DNA of 64,000 nt from Isoperla grammatica. Lineage: Eukaryota; Arthropoda; Insecta; Plecoptera; Perlodidae. Both the position numbers and the translations under genes were made by a program. Under the pieces are notes generated by a model, which saw nothing but the letters and a program-made list of their open reading frames with translations, made no database searches and had not been told where the DNA came from. Each line of letters opens with the position of its first letter. Positions within the stretch are counted from its first letter, which is position 1. The stretch covers positions 8,966,139 to 9,030,138 of the forward strand of contig OX246739.1 of assembly GCA_945910005.1 (NCBI GenBank), in the 5' to 3' direction. Below, one piece after another: positions 1 through 10,613 of the stretch.

Positions 1-621
1 CTACAAATTGACTTCGTTATTTGTTTTGTTTAAAATTAAATGAAAAACAAAATTTGAAAAGTAGACATAAGATATTACTTAAGTTGACTGTCGTAGAATA
101 TTTACTACAGTGGACCCGCCTTCGATTAATTGTAGATAAATTACAGTCAAACTATTAAAGGAATGGCCATGCAGTTCTGAGTGAGAGGGCTAAAAACGAA
201 ATACCGCATGAGAGAAATCGTTAGAAAAGTCCAGTCGGGGCTGCCGGTGCAGTAGTAGAGAAACCACAGCCGCCGAATCAATGGTCGTCGGTTACCACAG
301 GTTGTGTCCATTGAGTGTATACATTCACCCCTCACCAAGTTAGTGCTTTGATGAGAACGCCTAGAAAGAGGTCCAATTAGATAAGTAGCAAAGTGATACC
401 ATATTCCCTTTGACTCATTCATTGCAAAAAAAACGTAGCACCTAATGTTTGAGCATAGAATCTTGTGAATGGTGTCATGGTGTTCAAATATCATTTTGAA
501 GTGTTTTGATTTGTACTTGCTTTGGTAAAATCATGTTACTTAAAGAATATGTGGCTTATAAGAGTGTCTTAGCTCTGTCAACCTACAGTTGTTTCTAGCT
601 CTTTTGTGTTGGGTGCACGTT
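1..621. other. Non-coding AT-rich sequence
   Basis: I see no supported gene. The longest frame, on the minus strand at 147-494, has no recognisable domain and no convincing splice context, so I treat it as chance. Confidence 0.6.
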
Positions 622-733
622 TTCAGGTGTTCAGATGTTCAGGTGTTCAGGTGTTCAGGTGTTCAGGTGTTCAGGTGTTCAGGTGTTCAGGTATTCAGGT
701 GGTCAGGTGGTCAGGTGTTCAGGTGTTCAGGTG
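622..733. repeat. 8-bp minisatellite, about 14 copies
   Basis: The unit TTCAGGTG repeats head to tail about 14 times. Variants include TTCAGATG, TTCAGGTA and GTCAGGTG, mostly near the two ends, with identical units in the middle. That pattern fits slippage or unequal exchange expanding the centre. No reading frame across it looks meaningful. Confidence 0.92.
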
Positions 734-2931
734 ACTTTAATTGTCAATCAGTTCAAAACTGACTATAGGATGGATATGAAATAAATAAATATGTAATTAT
801 TTATATATATGTTTTAATTTGATAAGTTTATGCTAAACATGTATTTGAGATGTAATATTGTTGCTCATTTACCTTTTGCCATATTGCTAATACATCTACC
901 AATGATCTGCTTGCCTCCCTACCTATACCAAGCTTACTACCCTAAACACACTTCTTATTGGCTGTGTGAATAGTATTGTGTTATGTTCGTGTATTACACT
1001 GTACACCAAAACTACGTTTGAATAAAATGTAGGGGGGGGGGGGTAGGGTGATGACCTTTAAAATAAAATCTGTTTTTAGCTTTTAAATGCGAGGTCAAGA
1101 GGAGACCAGACTGAGCCTCAAGAATACAGACTTCGCTATCTAGGTGGTCAATACAATCCACAGACAGAATTTTTAAACGTTCTCTTGGGAAGACTACGCC
1201 GTAGCACTTTAGTGTGTGTTGAGTTTAGCTTATAAAACATTTAAAGAATTTTCTTTGGCATTTTCTTTATTTAAGTAACGAACGTGACGGAAGGACCTGA
1301 ATCGGTTCCCAAGCCAAACCTTGTTGGGCTAAATTGCGCATGTGGTATAAGGGCAACCTGACGGGTCTTTTACAGCTGTGTAGATTGAGACGGTAAACAG
1401 AGGTGATGGGTAAGTGACCAACTTACCGAACCTCCATCTAAAAGAGGCTCTAACTCAATTTATAACGATTTTCAAACGCTTTTGTGAAATGATTGTCTCA
1501 ACTTAACGCGACTATAGTATCCGAAAATGTTAAATAAAGTTACAATTGTGCATCCGGTTATGAAGCTGTAAAGCCAGTGTGCATAGTGGCCCCTTAGCAT
1601 GGCTACCGGTTATGGGTTCTTCGATATAATTAAAGCTATAATATGAATCTTTCACAATCAATGAGTCAATAAAGGTTATTATTATTATGCTGAATACCAT
1701 TGAATACGGGGTTTTATCTTAGTAGAGAAGAAACTATTTACTAGGAACAACCCGAGCTGGCTTACCTAGACACTGGCAAGGGAGATTGATTGATTTAGGT
1801 CATTATTACAGTCTGGATTAAGACCAGTGAGGCCTTTCCTTCCTTCCAACCCTTAATATGATACTTTTTGTGAGTAGCATATAAGAATTAATGTCGAAAA
1901 TAAAAAACAAAGAACGCAAACAGTTACTAGCAAAGTAATTCAATCATTCATGAATGTGTTTTTATCGTTCTTTCAAAGAACTCATCCGGTCATAATTGAT
2001 ATAAACAGTAGTGACGGCTTTGTACAGACAAATTGCATTCATGTGACAGTAATATGCATTTTCTGTCTGCACTGTTTAGTCGCCACGCCTTTATTTGCAC
2101 TGAGTAAAGCACAGTAATTTTATTTAATCGAGTAAAAAATCATTGTGAAGTAGGTTAATTGATTAAAACAGTGTAATGTGCATTAGCTCCAACGAATTGC
2201 ATGATATAACGATGCTAAACGAAGCTCGTACGAACTGGCATTATGTAAACTGGAGTACATACTTCTACAAACATACCCTGAAGCTTTAAGTAAACAGTAG
2301 TTAATAAAGCGATCTCAATTGGTGCAAACAAAAGGTATATTCAACACGGTCAAAACGAATGAATGTTGTAACTGGCACGAGAACGAATTCTATATCGAAT
2401 CATTCGTTTGCGGCCACTACAAAGACAATCAATCGAATGATAAATATTAATTATAAAAAACAAAGCAAAATTGGAGGTAACGTATCTGAAAAGTACAACG
2501 TTGTTGGTTGAAAATTTAACGTAAAATGATGCCAGAAACATCATTGACTACTTGATACTATAATACCTATATTATTTATGATAAATACACAGAGAACAAA
2601 ATATAATTGAAACTGTTATTGGGTATACCCCGTACGTACAGGAACACATAGGATCAGAAAGTGAAAATATAAATTGACTCGGTTTCTGTTAGTGCTTTAC
2701 TATTTCCACTTAATACTTGATTGTCCCGAAATTTACCAAATAATTATAACTAACACCGTTACTTTGGCCAGTCTTGTTTGGTTTCTATGCTTCGACCGTA
2801 TTTTATCATTCTAAGAGAAAGAAAATATACCTTTGCTTTGAAATACTTGTTTACGTAGATCTAAATATAGGTTACAGTCTAAAAACGAATCAAAATACTT
2901 TTCTATTTTCATATCACGTGATTCTGCGATC
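734..2931. other. Non-coding sequence with a poly-G run
   Basis: No gene is supported. A run of 12 G lies at 1032-1043. The stretch around 1280-1690 is less AT-rich than its surroundings and ends in a possible LINE tail (separate entry). The frame at 2350-2544 on the minus strand shows no domain. Confidence 0.55.
1640..1690 (+). repeat. Possible LINE 3' tail
   Basis: An AATAAA signal at about 1669 is followed at once by a short TTA repeat. Many arthropod non-LTR retrotransposons end this way. No LINE coding sequence is visible upstream, so at most this is the 3' end of a truncated copy. A chance occurrence is possible in DNA this AT-rich. Confidence 0.22.
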
Positions 2932-2935
2932 CGCA
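2932..2935. repeat. Left target-site duplication, CGCA
   Basis: CGCA lies directly outside the left LTR and is repeated directly outside the right LTR at 7649-7652. Four to six bases is the usual duplication for LTR retrotransposon integrases. The match supports one intact insertion bounded by both LTRs. Confidence 0.85.
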
Positions 2936-4029
2936 TGAGACGGTACAGGCTTGTCCCACACGACTTGGGTGTTCTTAAAAGCCACATGGGCTCCAAGTCA
3001 AGGGAAACCACTCAGAAGAGTATCAGTTTTCTAAATTATTTGACATTTTTAATGACGGTCTGGTATTTGTCTTGGAGGGGAGGTCAGAGTTTCTTACCAC
3101 GCTGAGGGTGAGAATTTCCACTTCAAGGCTAAGTACCAGGCTAGTCCATTTTTAGGACACTACACCCCTCTTTGTTAGGGTAAACCAAATTCAAAATCTT
3201 CCATGACGTCACTAATTATGAGTCTTCTGATTGGTCGCCCTAAGAACACAGGGGCAAGTTTGTAGCCGGGGTCCTGAGGGACGTGAGGACAGAACGAAGA
3301 CGGCCTTTGGCCGAATAGGTCGGTTTTTTTTAGGCGTACGACGGCCGCGGGCCAAGGTGTAAGGAGAGACAATGGCCGGGTTGGCCGAACGTGGTCGGGT
3401 GTGAGTGAAGTGTAGTTTTTAGTACTAAGTAATCATCATAATAAGTAATCAGTAAATATAAATTAATAAGTATTAAGTAACAACGTATGAGACAACGAAC
3501 GGGACACAATAATAACAATACAACAACAAGAGACCACCACAACTCCAACCCATAGACAGTTATAAACACCCACGCTCTCCGGCTGCATCAACCTAATTTC
3601 GTCAACATCATCAATATCACCATCGCCATCCGTACATCAAGCCATCTCCAGCCAGCGCTACAACAGGTATCGTTATTACTTTTTTTACCTATACTATGGC
3701 CATAGGGAGGTAGATTAGTATTAACGATATTTATTTCAGACTTTTGTTTTCATTCATTCATTTTGTTTAATTATGTATTTCATTTTCATTTTTGTGTATC
3801 TTTTGTGTCATTTGTGTTATTAATTAAACATTAAGATTTATATTTTATACTATTCTATTTTTTAATTCCTATTATCCTACAACCATAATCTCATATTTTA
3901 TTTAAGCAACAACAACTTTTCATATATTTTTTGTGCTCTACCAACAACCCAAAGTTGAGCTAGCTGAGGGTTTGTTTTCTTTTATTTTCATTTCATTTTA
4001 TCATGTTTTCATTTATCCGTACTGTCTCA
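2936..4029 (+). repeat. 5' LTR of the retrotransposon
   Basis: 1094 bp, TG...CA. Reading line against line with the right copy I see no substitutions and one length difference, T8 here against T7 there, near 3323-3330. The first third holds a perfect CRE palindrome TGACGTCA (3204-3211) and an inverted CCAAT box ATTGG (3230-3234), plausible U3 promoter elements. A CGGCCTTTGGCCG dyad is at 3300-3312. ATTAAA at 3823-3828 is a possible polyadenylation signal; no AATAAA is present. The U3/R/U5 boundaries cannot be placed by eye. A 79-residue antisense frame (3330-3569) recurs in the other LTR only because the LTRs are identical. Confidence 0.93.
3204..3234 (+). promoter_or_regulatory. CRE and inverted CCAAT box in the LTR U3
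   Basis: TGACGTCA is the full palindromic site bound by CREB/ATF-type bZIP factors in animals, and ATTGG 18 bases on is the reverse of a CCAAT box. Both lie in the upstream third of the LTR, where retroelement enhancers usually sit. The same pair is in the right LTR (CRE at 6824-6831). The motifs are seen directly; their activity is inferred. Confidence 0.5.
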
Positions 4030-4031
4030 AA

Positions 4032-4049
4032 TGGCGCCTTGCAACGTGT
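4032..4049 (+). promoter_or_regulatory. Primer-binding site, tRNA-Lys-like
   Basis: TGGCGCC starts two bases after the left LTR. TGG pairs with the universal CCA end of a tRNA. The continuation, after an extra TTG, reads CAACGTG, which resembles the complement of a tRNA-Lys 3' end (TGGCGCCCAACGTGGGGC). Apart from the three-base insertion the match is good. An unlisted host tRNA could match better, so the amino-acid identity is provisional. Confidence 0.6.
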
Positions 4050-4089
4050 GGCGTGAATCGTAAAAACGTATGGGGTCCGATTCACCGCC
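4050..4089 (+). other. Stem-loop just downstream of the primer site
   Basis: GGCGTGAATCG (4050-4060) can pair with CGATTCACCGCC (4078-4089), leaving one bulged base and a 17-base loop. It lies immediately after the primer site in the leader of the presumed genomic RNA, where retroelements carry structures for packaging, dimerisation or priming. The pairing is seen directly; the function is inferred. Confidence 0.55.
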
Positions 4090-4325
4090 CAAGATTTATG
4101 TTATCTTGTTAATTTTGTATTTCGTTGTTGCGGTAATTTTTTATAAAAAGGTTGTAGTGATATATTAAACATAATAATTGTAACGAATTGTGATTGTGTT
4201 AAGATTAATAATTGTATTTAACGAGCCTTGTAATGTATTTGTCATATAAGTTGGTAACGATTGAATAAGTAACTGTAGTTTAATAATTGATTTTTTTTTA
4301 TATTAAGTAAAGATAATTTGAAACA

Positions 4326-5033
4326 ATGGCAGTGGAAAAAAGTGAGCTGTTGGTGCTCTTAAAGGAAATAAAGGACAGCGTAGAACAGTTAAGAAACGAT
4401 AATAAGCAGATAAGGAAGGATATGAAGGATAACACGCAAAGGTTAGAAAGTAAGGGGGATGACAACGCAGAACAGTTAAAGAATATAAATGACAACACAG
4501 AACAGTTAAAGAAAGATATGAAGGATATGAATGACAACGCAGAACAGGTAAACAAAGATATGAAACAATTAATTGAGGAGTTAAGAAACGATAGGAAGAA
4601 GTTTAAGGAAGAGTTAAAAGAAGTAATAGTAGAGTGTAAGAATGAGATGCATAAAGTAATCTATGGAAGTAAGGAAGGTAAGAATAAAAGTGTTGAGATA
4701 GTGAGTTGCGAATTAGAGTCAAAGATAAGCGAAGTAGATTCAAGTGTTAATGTGTTGGGGAAGAAAGTAAACGTAGATAAGGGAAAGAAAAGTAACTTCA
4801 GTTTAAGGAAAGTAAAGAGGTTGAGGAAAGGTAAGAAATTGCGTAAGTTAAAGAAGTGCGGATCAAGTAAGAACAGAAGTAGTAAGAGAGAGCTAAAGAA
4901 GAGAAGAGTTAAATTTAAGGAAGTAGAGATAAAAAGGAGTAAGGAAAGGCGGGAAAGGAGTAGTGAGAATGTGTCTATTTGTCGGAGTAAGAAGAAATTT
5001 AACCCGTTAACCTTCCGAGGTGGTACGACATAG
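4326..5033 (+). CDS. Lysine-rich coiled-coil protein of the element, Gag-like
   Basis: 235 residues from an ATG in good context (AACAATGG) to TAG. The first 100 or so residues are a charged coiled coil. They contain degenerate internal repeats of the type NDNxEQLKKDMKD at about residues 45-80, preceded by a related stretch near 25-40. The rest is strongly basic, with K/R clusters from about residue 150 to 225 and a short end, NPLTFRGGTT. No CCHC zinc knuckle, protease DTG/DSG or reverse transcriptase box is visible. The position, directly after the leader of an LTR element, and the coiled-coil plus basic design suggest a Gag-derived RNA-binding or assembly protein. I do not recognise a specific family. 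It could also be a captured sequence. The open frame in such a young copy argues against decay, but selection cannot be judged from one copy. Confidence 0.7.
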   Translation: MAVEKSELLVLLKEIKDSVEQLRNDNKQIRKDMKDNTQRLESKGDDNAEQLKNINDNTEQLKKDMKDMNDNAEQVNKDMKQLIEELRNDRKKFKEELKEVIVECKNEMHKVIYGSKEGKNKSVEIVSCELESKISEVDSSVNVLGKKVNVDKGKKSNFSLRKVKRLRKGKKLRKLKKCGSSKNRSSKRELKKRRVKFKEVEIKRSKERRERSSENVSICRSKKKFNPLTFRGGTT

Positions 5034-6545
5034 TAAATAAAATCCGGGTTTTAACAAATAATTTGCGAGGATGTGCTCCATAAGAGACGAGCGAGTTATT
5101 ATGACGAACGTAGCGATTAATTAGAGTTTAGGCTGATTAACAATAGATAGAATAACGTTGGTAATTTTGTTAATTTTAGTTTACGTATTTTGTGTTATGT
5201 AAGATGTTTTGTAAACAGCGGGCAGTGAGCTTGGTTTCGGGGGGTCGGTCATTAGGAGGGGTCGTACAAGGTCAGAGCCTTCAGCTCGCAAACAGATGTT
5301 TTTTTGTGTGTGTTGGTGGTTCGGTTTCTGTCACGAGGGGGAGGTAGGACGTGTTTGAAGAAATTAGGGATGTAGAGTTCTTTCGCGCTAAGAATTGGGT
5401 TTTAAAAGGTGTCAGATGGAAGTTTAGTTAATTTGGAAGTCGTTTAATTTTGAGAGAAGTGTAAGGTTGTTATGTCAAGTTTCATTGTTTTACGGTATGG
5501 AGTTCATTTAGGATGTGCGATAAGGTTAATGAGGGGTGGATAAAGTAGAATGAAGTTTTCTGAATTGAAGTTTAATTTTAAACAGGTTTCGAGTTTTATT
5601 TTGGTTAATCGTGAGGTGAGGGGTAGTTTTCATTTCAATTCAATAAAAGTAATTTAAAAAATTAAATGAATTCGTTTTGTGCGAAATATAAATAAATTGG
5701 CGGATGAGTTAGGGTGATAGTTGTGAAGGTCATTTCAGTTTTAATTGGTAGTAGTTGAGTTGTGTTCATTTAACGTCAAGTCTGCAAGTAAGTGTTGTAA
5801 TTGTTTTTGACTGTTCGTGGGTAACTATGGGTAGACTGTTGAGTGGTGGTTAGTATAGCGTGCGTTTTTTATTTTTGTGCCAACAGATTCTTTTCTTGCA
5901 CTCACCGGTAGAGAGGCCGTACTGAGATTTAGTTTTTATGAACAATCTGTTGTGTCGTAATTAGTATGTAAGTAATTGGAATAGCGTACGTTTGGTGGTG
6001 TTTTTCTTCGTGGGTACCGCTAACAGGTGCTATCATAGTGTACTCAGAGCAGTGGTAGGTAAATTTGTTGTGGAGTCATGTTGTAAACTGGAACGATTAT
6101 TGCCTGAGCCATTCATTTATTTGTTGTTCATACAAGAGGGTTTCAAACTGTTGTAACATGTGGAAATAATTTGGTCAAGTGTTGAAAAACAGATGTAAGG
6201 AAGAATGTGGGAGAGATTTGGGTGTGAGACCACAAAAAAAAGTAGGGTCTAGAGGAGGGGTAGTTGTTAGCATTTTACGACGACCCTGTCCGAACAGCCA
6301 CGTGCCGTTTAAAGAGCTAAATGTATAGTGTGATCGTGGTAAGGAGTTTGCAGCTCCAACTTTTAAGTGTAACCCAACTTAGCATTATGCAAATATTATA
6401 ATAATTTTAAGTATCATCCTTGTATTAATTCATAATTGACTTGTAATCGATATGTATTAATTTTAACTTAAATTTTTTGTAATTTTAAATGTTTTTCATT
6501 TGAAGGGAATATAATTAATTACACGTAGTGGTATTTAATTATATT
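5034..6545 (+). other. Non-coding interior of the element
   Basis: About 1.5 kb between the Gag-like frame and the purine tract. Stops occur in every frame and no pol or env motif is found. The sequence is rich in T and G on this strand. It probably replaces the enzyme genes of the parent element and may carry cis signals such as packaging or splicing sites. Confidence 0.7.
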
Positions 6546-6555
6546 CGAGGGGTAT
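6546..6555 (+). promoter_or_regulatory. Short polypurine tract before the 3' LTR
   Basis: CGAGGGGTAT abuts the right LTR. GAGGGG is the expected position and strand for a plus-strand primer, but it is short and ends in TAT, so it is a weak tract by sequence. The call rests mainly on position. Confidence 0.5.
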
Positions 6556-7648
6556 TGAGACGGTACAGGCTTGTCCCACACGACTTGGGTGTTCTTAAAA
6601 GCCACATGGGCTCCAAGTCAAGGGAAACCACTCAGAAGAGTATCAGTTTTCTAAATTATTTGACATTTTTAATGACGGTCTGGTATTTGTCTTGGAGGGG
6701 AGGTCAGAGTTTCTTACCACGCTGAGGGTGAGAATTTCCACTTCAAGGCTAAGTACCAGGCTAGTCCATTTTTAGGACACTACACCCCTCTTTGTTAGGG
6801 TAAACCAAATTCAAAATCTTCCATGACGTCACTAATTATGAGTCTTCTGATTGGTCGCCCTAAGAACACAGGGGCAAGTTTGTAGCCGGGGTCCTGAGGG
6901 ACGTGAGGACAGAACGAAGACGGCCTTTGGCCGAATAGGTCGGTTTTTTTAGGCGTACGACGGCCGCGGGCCAAGGTGTAAGGAGAGACAATGGCCGGGT
7001 TGGCCGAACGTGGTCGGGTGTGAGTGAAGTGTAGTTTTTAGTACTAAGTAATCATCATAATAAGTAATCAGTAAATATAAATTAATAAGTATTAAGTAAC
7101 AACGTATGAGACAACGAACGGGACACAATAATAACAATACAACAACAAGAGACCACCACAACTCCAACCCATAGACAGTTATAAACACCCACGCTCTCCG
7201 GCTGCATCAACCTAATTTCGTCAACATCATCAATATCACCATCGCCATCCGTACATCAAGCCATCTCCAGCCAGCGCTACAACAGGTATCGTTATTACTT
7301 TTTTTACCTATACTATGGCCATAGGGAGGTAGATTAGTATTAACGATATTTATTTCAGACTTTTGTTTTCATTCATTCATTTTGTTTAATTATGTATTTC
7401 ATTTTCATTTTTGTGTATCTTTTGTGTCATTTGTGTTATTAATTAAACATTAAGATTTATATTTTATACTATTCTATTTTTTAATTCCTATTATCCTACA
7501 ACCATAATCTCATATTTTATTTAAGCAACAACAACTTTTCATATATTTTTTGTGCTCTACCAACAACCCAAAGTTGAGCTAGCTGAGGGTTTGTTTTCTT
7601 TTATTTTCATTTCATTTTATCATGTTTTCATTTATCCGTACTGTCTCA
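6556..7648 (+). repeat. 3' LTR of the retrotransposon
   Basis: 1093 bp, identical by eye to the left LTR apart from one T fewer in the homopolymer near 6943-6949. It carries the same CRE (6824-6831) and CCAAT-type box. Transcripts should be processed here if ATTAAA is the polyadenylation signal. Confidence 0.93.
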
Positions 7649-7652
7649 CGCA
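7649..7652. repeat. Right target-site duplication, CGCA
   Basis: Matches 2932-2935. The next base on the right is T and the left LTR itself starts with T, so a five-base reading CGCAT cannot be excluded. Confidence 0.85.
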
Positions 7653-10303
7653 TAAAACATGATCAATATATCACGCACGGAACGCGAACGCTTAGAACAA
7701 AAGGACAAGTTTGTTTGTTATGACGCAAAAACGGTGACCCCTTGTAAATTCATTGAACTAGTCAGCACTTTTTAATGGCAAAGCTATGGGATCTGATTTA
7801 TTTTTGCCGCCGGCCAAAATATAGGATTCAAGATTTATGATGGAATGTAAATTTCAGAGCTGTGCAAAGTAGTAACAAAAACTAACCGCAAACCGGAGTT
7901 GAGTTTGAACCAAAAGTTTTTTTGTTTCGGGATGGCGTTAAAACGACAAAATAAAACATTGAACACTGCCCCAGATATTAAAGTATATCAGGTTGAATCT
8001 TAAAGATTAAATGCTTGCATTTTAAGTCGGAATTTAAAACTGAAGTATGGTTTTGGCGTGTTTGGTTTAAACTGATTGCGGTTATTTATATTTCAAGTTT
8101 ATTATATTCGTTTATCGTCTCACATTTATGCATCGAACCAAACTAAACGAAATTGTGTTTTGGCTAAATTTATATGAGAAGAGTTATGGCACTTACGAAA
8201 TGGAAAATGAAAATGCTATTATAACATGAACAAATGCAAGTGTATATATTAATCATTCTGTAAAAAAATATACCCCGGTACAACATTGAAGACTTTAATT
8301 TCATATTTAGTTACTCAGTAGTAACTAAACTAGTAACAAAAATAACTTTCTAAATAGAAAATAAACTTTAATCACGTTTTAGCCATATTTTATAATTAAT
8401 GTATAACAAAACAATGCTTTATTTGTATTAACCTGTTGACTTGCATGTGCATTTTATAAGTTGTTGAAACTTGTTTCCAGCGTGTTTACAGAACGACTAT
8501 TCGGTTCAGCAGAACGTTACTCGTTGTAGTCGCTAATTTAAAACAAAAACGTTTGTTTTATATTTAAACGTGTGTGCTCCAGTCTAGTGGATTCCAGGGG
8601 ACAACGAAAACACAGATAGTTCGCGCAAGTGTTTGGACTGTATTGTAATCCAGCTGCGGCATTAGTAGGTCCCTACTGTTATCGGTAGTTGAACATATGC
8701 AGGAGGCTTTTCTCCCTAGAGATGTGGGTTGAATCCCTGTACACTTGTATGGGCAGTGTTCCCTTCTAGATAACAAATATCTCTGCCAGAAACGGCTTCG
8801 GCTGACAGTATCTGCCCCCCCCCCCTCCCTTCCCCCACCCCCTTGCTTGTCACTGTTGCTACGAACGGAACAGTATAACGAAATTTTACTAAATTCGCAT
8901 ATAATTACGAACATTAATTCAGAGAGTAATTATATTAAAAATTAGTAGCCCTACGAAAACGGAGACTTGAAATGGGTGGAGCGAAAATTTAAATGTTAAT
9001 CATAATTATGTGAGCGTCGTTTTATTTACGTCAGTGTGATTCTACGGTAAGCGTGAACACAGAATATGCCAGTTTTTCACCCTAACCTTCTCGGTATTAT
9101 ACGCATGTTAAATAGAACATGGTTAATTTCAAGTCTGGTTAAAACCAAAAAAACGAAAACATACATTGTTTTAATGATAATTACAGTAGCGAAATATGAA
9201 CGGGATTGGCTGTGTAATTTTGAGCTCCCTCTTTCCACGCGTCACTTCCTCCCTAGTCCCGCAGCGCAACCCGGGTGGATTCCCAGGGGATAAGCTGCGA
9301 GTTTGCGGTTCGAGTTTTACCCGTTCCTTGTTTACGGCCGGAGGGAACCGGGTTTCATTCTCACCGCTTTCTTAACTTCCTGGGCAATCGAAAACTATTC
9401 ACGAAACAGAAATGCTATTTTTGTCTTATAAGATACAAACCCATCACACCCTTGTTTCTAACGCAAGGGAATTTTGTGTATCTAACTATGGGGTTGCCGC
9501 ATATATACACATTTATTCAAATGTATACATTACATTCACGTATGTTAATTCACGATATTATAATTATTGACTTCATGTTAGTTATTAATATAAAGTCAAT
9601 GAAACCAAGTTGGGACATTAGATTTGACTCAATGGTTAAGTCTAGTTCTTCGTACAGTTAAAGGTTGGTGATTGTCTTGGGAAAGCGGAATTAGAATCGG
9701 TCTTAAAGTTGCATAAAACCAATTCGTGTCTCATATTATGTCGGTTATTATTCTCATTTGGGTGATAATTAACTTCTAAGTATTCAAAAGTTTAAGGCTT
9801 CAAAAATAATAGATTGCTGTCGCACATGGTGCGGCAAATCCTCAATTAATCTTGATCAAGTCAGTTCTATTGTGATATATATTGGTATAGGAATGTATAT
9901 AATATACAATGAATGTATTGGTGCTGCATAATACAACAAACCTCAATGAATTCATTCATGGTGGATAGGGAATAAGGATTTGACTCACTGTGTGTGCGCT
10001 CTAGTAAACGATACACAACCACTTTAATTAAAACAACGAATTAATTCCGATAAACCTTGTGGTTTATTTGAAAATAGACATTCTTTAAATTTTTAATTAT
10101 AAACCCTCAAATACTGAATCTATATTGAAACAACTCGATTACATTGATCAAACTGTAACAATGTGTTCCGAGAAAAGTGGAAATATGTAGATTGGGGTTA
10201 GACTAGTTGAAGGTATTTATTTCGATGAACTTTATTGTGATGTACGTGGTATGTTTGGAAGGGTATCTTTGTAGTTAGGTCCGAATTCACCGAACATTTT
10301 AAT
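7653..10303. other. Non-coding sequence with old repeat fragments
   Basis: No supported gene. It contains a C run (8815-8825) inside a pyrimidine-rich stretch, a tRNA-like piece near 8.7 kb and a GC-richer patch at 9220-9360. The frames at 8564-8945, 9066-9293 and 9275-9661 have no domains and overlap repeats. Confidence 0.5.
8684..8742 (+). repeat. Degenerate tRNA-like (SINE head) sequence
   Basis: GGTTGAATCC at 8727-8736 is one base from an internal Pol III B box. About 40 bases upstream ATCGGTAGTTGAACA resembles a decayed A box. Probably a fragment of an old tRNA-derived SINE rather than a gene. Confidence 0.3.
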
Positions 10304-10445
10304 CGGCCGGTTTACTACAATCTCGGATTGGTTACCATGGTTTCAACAAACATTACATATAAAATGCATGGTGGCGTCTACCGGCCCCATTTTTGATCTC
10401 CGATTAACTGAAAATCACCGGATTTAAGTTTGGTGAAACTGGCCC
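10304..10445. mobile_element. MITE with GGCCGG-type inverted ends
   Basis: The left end CGGCCGGTTTACTACAA and the right end, read on the other strand, GGGCCAGTTTCACCAAA are imperfect inverted repeats. About 142 bp, no coding. The flanks, AAT on the left and TTA on the right, are AT-rich but not a clean duplication. The end sequence resembles insect MITEs usually attributed to PIF/Harbinger. Confidence 0.5.
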
Positions 10446-10613
10446 TTAGTCCGAGCTAAGATAGTGACTTGTCTTTAAAACCTTTATCGCACGACGTTTA
10501 ACCAAACGCTCGCCCAGCGAGATCGTCGATTTTCATAATACCAATGTGCATTTACGTGCATTTGTATGTGTCGTTATACACAGGTGTTTAAAGCGTTATC
10601 CATCTGTATATAA

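Larger units (their letters stand above)
2936..7648 (+). mobile_element. Young non-autonomous LTR retrotransposon
   Basis: A 4713-bp element with two direct LTRs of 1094 and 1093 bp and a 2.5-kb interior. The ends are TGAGACGGTAC and GTACTGTCTCA, an 11-bp imperfect inverted repeat with canonical TG...CA. It is flanked by CGCA on both sides. A TGGCGCC primer-site core lies two bases inside the left LTR, and a short purine tract abuts the right LTR. The only long frame is a coiled-coil, basic protein; I find no protease, reverse transcriptase, RNase H or integrase motifs in any frame. It should therefore be mobilised in trans, probably by a Ty3/gypsy- or BEL-type relative, though the superfamily cannot be assigned without pol. 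The orientation follows the primer site and the ORF. Confidence 0.93.

Noticed and set aside
3330..3569. 79-residue minus-strand frame present identically at 3330-3569 and 6949-7188
   Set aside because: The duplication is the pair of LTRs. It is antisense to the element and has no domain, so repetition is not evidence of a gene.
4298..4555. Minus-strand 85-residue hydrophobic frame
   Set aside because: Shadow of the lysine- and glutamate-rich coding strand of the element's protein.
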